From DATGFB01 sp032160545 (lineage in GTDB: Bacteria > Actinomycetota > Actinomycetes > Mycobacteriales > Jatrophihabitantaceae): DNA of 25,794 nucleotides. Of this stretch, positions 20,811 to 25,794 are shown piece by piece. Position 1 is the stretch's first letter. Every line of letters starts with the position of its first letter. The DNA lies in NCBI GenBank assembly GCA_032160545.1, contig JAVHVN010000166.1, positions 1-25,794 on the forward strand. The letters are read 5' to 3'. The notes under the pieces were generated by a model, which saw only the letters and a list, made by a program, of their open reading frames with translations, had not been told where the DNA came from and ran no database searches. The position numbers and the translations under genes were made by a program.

Positions 20811-23144
20811 CTACGCGGCTGCTGCCGCTGTGTGCGCCGATTCGAGCGCGTACGCGAGGATGTCCGCGACGTCAGCCACGGGCCGCACGTCCAACTCGGC
20901 GAGGACCTCGGCCGGGACGTCGTCCAGGTCGGGCTCGTTGCGCTTGGGCACGAACACCGTCTTGAGCCCGGCCCGCTGCGCGGCGAGCAGTTTCTGCTTC
21001 ACCCCGCCGATCGGCAGGACCCGCCCGTTGAGCGTCACCTCGCCGGTCATGCCCACATCCGCACGTACCGGACGACCGGTGGCCAGCGAGGCCAGCGCGG
21101 TCACCATCGTCACGCCGGCAGACGGGCCGTCCTTGGGCACCGCGCCCGCGGGCACGTGCACGTGGACGGCGCGGTTCAGTGCCGCCGGGTCGACGCCGTG
21201 CGAGGCTCCGTGCGAGCGCAGGTAGCTCAGTGCGATCTGCGCCGACTCCTTCATCACGTCACCGAGCTGGCCGGTGAGCGTGAGGCCTGCCGTCCCGTCC
21301 ATGCCGGTGGCTTCGATGAACAGGACGTCCCCACCCGCGCCGGTGACGGCGAGGCCGGTCGCGACGCCGGGCACCGCAGTGCGCTCGGCCGACTCGGGGG
21401 TGAACCGCGGCCGACCGAGGAAGTCGGGCAGGTTGCCCGCGTCGACCTCGATCGGTGCCTGTGTCCCCGCCGCGAGCTGCGTGGCGACCTTGCGCAGGAT
21501 GCGTCCCAGCGACCGCTCGAGCTGCCGCACGCCCGCCTCGCGGGTGTACTCGGCAGCGACGAGCCGCAGCGCGTCGTCGCCGACCACGACCTCGTCACCG
21601 GTCAGTGCCGCGCGACCGAGCTGCCGTGGCAGCAGGTGGTCGCGGGCGATGGCGACCTTGTCGTCCTCGGTGTACCCGTCGAGCGTCACGACCTCCATGC
21701 GGTCGAGCAGCGCGGGCGGGATGGTGTCGGCGACGTTCGCCGTCGCGAGGAAGAGCACGTCGGAGAGGTCGAGCTCGACCTCGAGGTAGTGGTCACGGAA
21801 CGTGTGGTTCTGCGCAGGGTCGAGCACCTCGAGCAGGGCTGCCGCCGGGTCGCCGCGGAAGTCGGAGCCGACCTTGTCGACCTCGTCCAGCAGCACGACA
21901 GGGTTCATCGACCCGGCCTCGCCGATGGCGCGGACGATCCGGCCCGGCAGCGCGCCGACGTAGGTCCGGCGGTGACCGCGGATCTCGGCCTCGTCCCGCA
22001 CACCGCCCAGCGAGACACGCACGAACTTGCGGCCGAGCGCGGAGGCGACCGACTCACCAAGCGACGTCTTGCCGACGCCGGGCGGCCCGACGAGCGCCAG
22101 AACGGCACCCGAGCCGCGGCCGCCGACGACGGACAGGCCACGCTCAGCCCGGCGTGAACGCACGGCGAGGTACTCGACGATGCGGTCCTTCACGTCGTCC
22201 AGGCCGTGGTGGTCGGAGTCGAGCACCTCGCGGGCGGCGGTGATGTCGGTGCGGTCGTCGGTCGTGATGCCCCAGGGCAGCTCGAGCACGGTGTCGAGCC
22301 AGGTGCGGATCCAGCCCGCCTCGGGGCTCTGGTCACTCGCGCGCTCGAGCTTGCCCACCTCGGTCAGGGCAGCTGCCCGGACCTTCTCGGGCAGCTCGGC
22401 CGCCTCGACGCGGGCGCGGTAGTCCTCCGAGCCCTCGGGCTCACCCTCGCCAAGTTCCTTGCGGATCGCGGCCAGCTGCTGGCGCAGTAGGAATTCGCGC
22501 TGGCTCTTCTCCATGCCGTCGCGCACGTCATCGCGGATCTTCTCCGAGACCTCGAGCTCGGCGAGCTGGTCGCGGGCCCAGCCCACGACGAGCTGGAGTC
22601 GCGCCTCGACGTCGGCGGTCTCGAGCAGGTCTCGCTTCTGCTCGGCGGACAGGTAGGAGGCATAGCCGGCGAGGTCGGCGAGCTCGGACGGGTCGGTGAC
22701 CCGCTGCACCGAGTCGACGACCTGCCACGCGTTGCGGCGCTGCAGGATCGCGATGACCAGGCGCTTGTACTCGGTGGCCAGTTCGAGGGCGGCCGGCGTG
22801 GGCTCGTCCTCGTCGAGCGGCGATGCCTCGACCCAGAGTGCCGCGCCGGGGCCGGACACACCGGAGCCGATCTTCGCGCGCTCGCTCGCGCGCAGCACGG
22901 CAGCCGCGGCGCCACCGGGCAGCCGGCCGACCTGCTCGATCGCGGCGATCACGCCGTACACCGGGTACCGGTCGGCGAGGCGGGGCGCGATCAGCAGCTG
23001 GCTGTCGGCGCCGGCGCGGGCGGCGTCGATGACGTCGCGCACGTTGTCATCGAGCTCGACGGGAACCACCATGCCCGGCAGGACGACGAGGTCCGGCAGC
23101 GACAGCATGGGCAGGTTGACCGGCGGAAGCAGACGTTCAGACAT
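20811..23144 (-). CDS. lon: ATP-dependent protease Lon (LonA type)
   Basis: A 777-residue cytosolic AAA+ protease that degrades misfolded and regulatory proteins. It has the N-terminal LON substrate-binding domain (PMLSLPDLVVLPGMVVPV), a coiled-coil region with FLLRQQLAAIRKELGE, Walker A GPPGVGKT (353-360), Walker B VVLLDEVDK, and the proteolytic domain with PKDGPSAGVTM (Ser675) and GGVKQKLLAA (Lys716), the Ser-Lys dyad. Length and motifs are complete. ATG 23144 has GAGGT upstream. The 18 bp before the gene lead straight into an HspR-type HAIR site and a second palindrome, so heat-shock control is expected. Lon under HspR is described for Streptomyces lividans (known). M. tuberculosis lacks lon. 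Confidence 0.96.
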   Translation of the reverse strand: MSERLLPPVNLPMLSLPDLVVLPGMVVPVELDDNVRDVIDAARAGADSQLLIAPRLADRYPVYGVIAAIEQVGRLPGGAAAAVLRASERAKIGSGVSGPGAALWVEASPLDEDEPTPAALELATEYKRLVIAILQRRNAWQVVDSVQRVTDPSELADLAGYASYLSAEQKRDLLETADVEARLQLVVGWARDQLAELEVSEKIRDDVRDGMEKSQREFLLRQQLAAIRKELGEGEPEGSEDYRARVEAAELPEKVRAAALTEVGKLERASDQSPEAGWIRTWLDTVLELPWGITTDDRTDITAAREVLDSDHHGLDDVKDRIVEYLAVRSRRAERGLSVVGGRGSGAVLALVGPPGVGKTSLGESVASALGRKFVRVSLGGVRDEAEIRGHRRTYVGALPGRIVRAIGEAGSMNPVVLLDEVDKVGSDFRGDPAAALLEVLDPAQNHTFRDHYLEVELDLSDVLFLATANVADTIPPALLDRMEVVTLDGYTEDDKVAIARDHLLPRQLGRAALTGDEVVVGDDALRLVAAEYTREAGVRQLERSLGRILRKVATQLAAGTQAPIEVDAGNLPDFLGRPRFTPESAERTAVPGVATGLAVTGAGGDVLFIEATGMDGTAGLTLTGQLGDVMKESAQIALSYLRSHGASHGVDPAALNRAVHVHVPAGAVPKDGPSAGVTMVTALASLATGRPVRADVGMTGEVTLNGRVLPIGGVKQKLLAAQRAGLKTVFVPKRNEPDLDDVPAEVLAELDVRPVADVADILAYALESAHTAAAAA

Positions 23145-23162
23145 GAGTACCTCTTCTCGAAC

Positions 23163-23183
23163 ATTGAGTCTGTATCACTCAAG
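23163..23183. promoter_or_regulatory. HAIR element (HspR operator) upstream of lon
   Basis: ATTGAGT (23163-23169), seven bases, then ACTCAAG (23177-23183). The HAIR consensus is CTTGAGT-N7-ACTCAAG, so only one position of 14 differs. It is 18 bp upstream of the lon ATG and would overlap the promoter, fitting repression by HspR. Confidence 0.85.
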
Positions 23184-23187
23184 TCCG

Positions 23188-23208
23188 AGGGAACGCCCGA
23201 TGTTCCCT
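23188..23208. promoter_or_regulatory. Second 7-N7-7 palindrome upstream of lon
   Basis: AGGGAAC (23188-23194), seven bases, and GTTCCCT (23202-23208) are exact reverse complements. The geometry equals that of the neighbouring HAIR element, with centres 25 bp apart. No named operator is matched: it is not a LexA or CIRCE box. Confidence 0.55.
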
Positions 23209-23280
23209 GGACCGTCCGCTCCCAGCGAACGCCGGTCAGGGGGCGACGGCGCACGCGAGGCGATGCCGCGCCGGGCCCGG

Positions 23281-23293
23281 TACGGTCCGCTTC
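23281..23293 (+). promoter_or_regulatory. -10 box for leaderless DinB-fold gene transcript
   Basis: TACGGT (23281-23286) lies seven bases before ATG 23294, with no ribosome site. Confidence 0.45.
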
Positions 23294-23827
23294 ATGAGCG
23301 CTGCCCCCGCCGCCCCGCCGCCGGACGACAAGGACTGGACCTGGGTCATCGACGAGCCGTGCCCCGACTGCGGGTTCGACGCCGCAGCCCTCGACCGGGC
23401 GGACATACCGGCCCGGACCCGCACCGCGACGGCCGCCTTCGCCGCCGTGCTCTCGCGACCGGGGGCCTCGGACCGGCCGGCCGTCCAGGTCTGGTCGCCG
23501 CTCGAGTACGCCTGCCACGTGCGCGACGTCTGCCGCCTCTTCGACCGGCGCCTGCACCTGATGCTCGCCCAGGACGACCCGGTCTTTCACAACTGGGACC
23601 AGGACGAGACCGCGCTGGCCGAGCGGTACTGGGAGCAGGACCCCACGGTCGTCGCCACCGAGTGCGTCACCGCGGGCGACACGATCGCCGCCTCGTTCGA
23701 GCTGGTGCGGGGCGAGCAGTGGGAGCGCCCCGGCCGCCGGTCGAACGGCTCGATGTTCACGGTCGACACGTTCGGCCGCTACTTCATGCACGATCTGGTG
23801 CACCACCTGCACGACATCGCGGGGTGA
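23294..23827 (+). CDS. DinB-fold protein with N-terminal CPDCGFDA motif
   Basis: A 177-residue DinB superfamily protein of the actinobacterial subgroup with an N-terminal PCPDCGFDAAAL motif. VWSPLEYACHVRDVCRLFDRR carries one metal-ligand-type His, RRSNGSMFTVDTF and MHDLVHHLHDIAG at the C-terminus give the others. The CPDC cysteine pair could bind zinc or a thiol. The family is often annotated as DinB or methyltransferase-type; the true activity is unknown, thiol transfer being a possibility. It is divergent from lon, so its promoter lies close to the lon operators. A second DinB-fold gene is at 12747. Confidence 0.75.
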   Translation: MSAAPAAPPPDDKDWTWVIDEPCPDCGFDAAALDRADIPARTRTATAAFAAVLSRPGASDRPAVQVWSPLEYACHVRDVCRLFDRRLHLMLAQDDPVFHNWDQDETALAERYWEQDPTVVATECVTAGDTIAASFELVRGEQWERPGRRSNGSMFTVDTFGRYFMHDLVHHLHDIAG

Positions 23828-23873
23828 GCCCGGCCCGATCTCCGGCGCGGCCGGTCGGGTGGCACCGGGACGG

Positions 23874-23885
23874 CAGAATGTAGCG
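23874..23885 (+). promoter_or_regulatory. Possible -10 box for leaderless antiporter transcript
   Basis: CAGAAT (23874-23879) is followed by six bases and ATG 23886. It supports this start over GTG 23859. Confidence 0.4.
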
Positions 23886-25742
23886 ATGAACGCGGCGCTC
23901 GACATCCTCGGCCTCGTCGTCGTGGTCGGCTTCGTCGCGGGTGCCGCCCGCCGGTGGAACTGGTCCGAGCCGCTCGTCCTGGTGGTCGTCGGCGTCGGCA
24001 TCTCGTTCATCCCCGGCATCCTCGAGATCGTCCTCACGCCCGACCTGGTGTTGATCGGGCTGCTGCCGCCGCTGCTGTACGCGGCGGCGATCCGGACGTC
24101 GCTCGTCGATTTCCGGGCCAACCGGCGCGCGATCGGCCTGCTGTCCGTCGGCCTGGTCGCGTTCTCGACGGTCACGGTCGGGCTCGTTGCCTGGTGGGCC
24201 GTGCCCAGCCTGTCGCTCGCCGCCGCCTTCGCGCTCGGCGCGGTCGTCGCACCGCCCGACGCGGTCGCCGCGACGACGGTCGCCCGGCGAGTGGGCATGC
24301 CGCGGCGGATCGTGTCGATCCTCGAAGCCGAGAGCCTGATGAACGACGCGACGGCCCTGGTCGCGCTCAACACGGCGATCGCCGCCCTGACCGCCTCGGT
24401 GAGCGTGTGGGAGGTCGGCTGGGACTTCGTGCGGGCCGCCGGCGGCGGCGTGATCGTCGGCATCGTCGCTGCGATGGTGCTGGCATTCGTGCGCAAGCGC
24501 ATCAACGACCCCGTGCTCGACACCACGCTGTCGTTTGCGGCGCCCTACCTCGCGTTCCTGCCTGCGCAGCAGATCCACGCCTCCGGCGTGCTCGCCGTCG
24601 TGGTGACCGGTCTGTATCTCGGGCACCAGGCTCCGGTGCTGCAGTCGGCGGCCTCGCGCATTGCCGAGAACACGAACTGGCGCACCGTCCAGTTCCTGCT
24701 CGAGAACGTGGTCTTCCTGCTCATCGGGCTGCAGATCCGGCCGCTGATCGACGGGGTGCGGGCCGAAGGCGTCCCGTGGAGTGAGGTCGTGCCGGCCTGC
24801 CTGATCGTGCTGGCCGCGACGGTGCTCGTGCGCGGGCTGTGGGTGTTCGCCTCGGCCGCCGCACTGCGCGTCCTGCGCCAGCCGAGTTGGTCGTGGCGGA
24901 CGAGCGCCGTCGTGTCGTGGGCCGGCATGCGTGGCGTCGTCACCCTCGCCGCGGTGTTCCTGCTGCCATCCGCGATGCACCGGGACCTCATCGGTCTCGT
25001 CGCGTTCACGGTCGTCGCCGGGACGCTGCTGGTGCAGGGCAGCACGCTGCCCTGGCTGGTCCGGGTGTTGCACCTGACCGGGCCGGATCCGGCCGAGGAC
25101 GTCCTGCAGGCGGCGCACCTGGTCACCGATGCCTCCCGTGCGGGCCTCGCCGTGCTCGAGCAGGTGCAGTCCCCGGACGACCCGGAGGAGGTCATCAAGC
25201 AGCTGCGCGAGCGTGGGGTGCGGCGGTCGAACCAGCTGTGGGAATCGCTCGGCCGCTCCCAGTCGGAGGTCGAGCCGCCCGCGGCGGCGTACTACCGGCT
25301 GCGGATGCAGATGCTCGCCGCCGAGCGCAGCTCGATCATCGAGGCGCGCAACAGCGGCGTGTACGACGACGAGGTGTTGCGCGCGGCGCTGACGGCCATC
25401 GACATCGAGGAATCGATGCTCGACCGCGTCGAGGACGCCGCCGCGCGCCTCGACGACGAACTGGTGACACCGAAGGCCCGCGCTGGCGCGTGCGAGCACC
25501 TCGAACAGGCGCCGCGCGTCGTAAAGCCCAACACGCCGGACGAATGCGAGGAGTGCGTGCGCGATGGCACCCGCTGGGTGCATCTGCGGCTGTGCCTGTC
25601 GTGCGGGCACGTCGGCTGCTGCGACTCGTCACCGCAGAAGCACGCGTCGCTGCACTATGCGCAGCGCCGGCATCCGGTCATGCGCAGCATCGAGCCGGGC
25701 GAAGCCTGGCGATGGTGCTTCGTCGACCACCTGCTCGGCTGA
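23886..25742 (+). CDS. CPA1 Na+/H+ antiporter with C-terminal UBP-type zinc finger
   Basis: A 618-residue protein. Residues 1-~400 hold about 12 transmembrane helices of a CPA1 sodium/proton antiporter: APPDAVAATTVARRVGMP and EAESLMNDATALVAL carry the conserved ion-site Asp residues. Residues ~410-530 are a cytoplasmic, charged helical tail. Residues 536-618 are a UBP-type zinc finger with C536-x-H538, C554-EE-C557, C570-LS-C573, C578, then a His-rich stretch (KHASLHYAQRRHP) and a closing WRWCF. It should exchange Na+ for H+ across the cytoplasmic membrane; the zinc finger's partner is unknown. ATG 23886 has CAGAAT six bases upstream; GTG 23859 is a longer alternative. It ends 18 bp before the next gene. 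Confidence 0.88.
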   Translation: MNAALDILGLVVVVGFVAGAARRWNWSEPLVLVVVGVGISFIPGILEIVLTPDLVLIGLLPPLLYAAAIRTSLVDFRANRRAIGLLSVGLVAFSTVTVGLVAWWAVPSLSLAAAFALGAVVAPPDAVAATTVARRVGMPRRIVSILEAESLMNDATALVALNTAIAALTASVSVWEVGWDFVRAAGGGVIVGIVAAMVLAFVRKRINDPVLDTTLSFAAPYLAFLPAQQIHASGVLAVVVTGLYLGHQAPVLQSAASRIAENTNWRTVQFLLENVVFLLIGLQIRPLIDGVRAEGVPWSEVVPACLIVLAATVLVRGLWVFASAAALRVLRQPSWSWRTSAVVSWAGMRGVVTLAAVFLLPSAMHRDLIGLVAFTVVAGTLLVQGSTLPWLVRVLHLTGPDPAEDVLQAAHLVTDASRAGLAVLEQVQSPDDPEEVIKQLRERGVRRSNQLWESLGRSQSEVEPPAAAYYRLRMQMLAAERSSIIEARNSGVYDDEVLRAALTAIDIEESMLDRVEDAAARLDDELVTPKARAGACEHLEQAPRVVKPNTPDECEECVRDGTRWVHLRLCLSCGHVGCCDSSPQKHASLHYAQRRHPVMRSIEPGEAWRWCFVDHLLG

Positions 25743-25760
25743 CCGGTGGCGGGCTGACCC

Positions 25761-25794
25761 GTGCAGACGTTCCTGCCCCACCCCGACTTCACCT
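25761..25794 (+). CDS. Probable pyrimidine-dimer glycosylase family protein (3' truncated by window edge)
   Basis: GTG 25761 opens a frame reading MQTFLPHPDFT to the window end. This matches the N-terminus I recall for a family of small pyrimidine-dimer DNA glycosylase / endonuclease V-like proteins (MQTFLPYPDF-type). Only 11 codons are visible, so the call rests on that motif alone. It lies 18 bp after the antiporter gene. Confidence 0.45.
   Translation, partial: MQTFLPHPDFT

Noticed and set aside
23188..23208. LexA/SOS box or SigE/SigH-type promoter
   Set aside because: The GAAC and GTTC halves are 7 bases apart instead of 4, and on the lon strand GGAAC is followed 18 bases later by CTT, not GTT.
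25743..25760. Terminator after the antiporter gene
   Set aside because: Only 18 bases separate the two genes and no stable inverted repeat is present.
1..25794. tRNA, rRNA, transposase, integrase, prophage or defence-system genes
   Set aside because: None was seen on either strand; apart from the palindromes, the gene content looks like ordinary chromosome.

Overview
The window is about 25.8 kb of very GC-rich DNA, and its gene content and order point to an actinobacterium. The evidence is an XPB-type helicase with its usual large partner gene, a CspB-like cold-shock protein with the actinobacterial C-terminal extension, DUF2771, DUF2530 and DUF2020 proteins, DinB-fold proteins of the mycothiol-transferase type, many starts that look leaderless, and an HspR-type (HAIR) operator in front of lon. 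The futalosine route to menaquinone together with hopanoid side-chain genes argues against Mycobacterium. It fits a Frankia/Jatrophihabitans/Acidothermus-like or Streptomyces-like lineage, but the genus cannot be fixed from the sequence alone.

Region 1 (1-5435). A 5'-truncated MFS transporter with a Pro/Gly/Tyr-rich N-terminus is followed by a DUF2771 lipoprotein, futalosine hydrolase (mqnB) and 1,4-dihydroxy-6-naphthoate synthase (mqnD), the last three overlapping. A small secreted four-cysteine protein and a DUF2020-like lipoprotein follow; the lipoprotein apparently starts at CTG. Convergent to them is a cold-shock gene with a perfect 11-bp hairpin in its leader, divergent from a DUF2530 membrane protein.

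Region 2 (5506-10427). A 67-residue unknown protein precedes an 818-residue helicase-associated protein. A YrdB-like membrane protein lies on the opposite strand, then the XPB helicase, preceded by a 17-codon leader ORF joined to it by ATGA. The large protein and the XPB helicase appear to share a homologous domain.

Region 3 (10430-15860). A minus-strand operon reads hpnO, hpnA, a DinB-fold gene and a FUSC-type membrane protein. Two related 53-bp imperfect palindromes bracket it: one exactly fills the convergent gap after the XPB gene, the other lies in the divergent promoter region between hpnO and the aldo/keto reductase.

Region 4 (15858-20696). Aldo/keto reductase, a convergent PAP2-type lipid phosphatase/transferase, cinA, a lipoprotein with seven (K/R)AAAS repeats and an excalibur-like C-terminus, and a VC0807-like membrane protein. 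A perfect 16-bp terminator hairpin closes the region.

Region 5 (20811-25794). LonA protease on the minus strand with a HAIR operator and a second palindrome of the same 7-N7-7 geometry upstream. Then come a DinB-fold protein, a CPA1 Na+/H+ antiporter carrying a C-terminal UBP-type zinc finger, and the first codons of a probable pyrimidine-dimer glycosylase family gene. Most of the window is ordinary chromosomal housekeeping. The least explained signals are the paired palindromes, the shared domain of the XPB pair, the lon control region and the zinc-finger antiporter.
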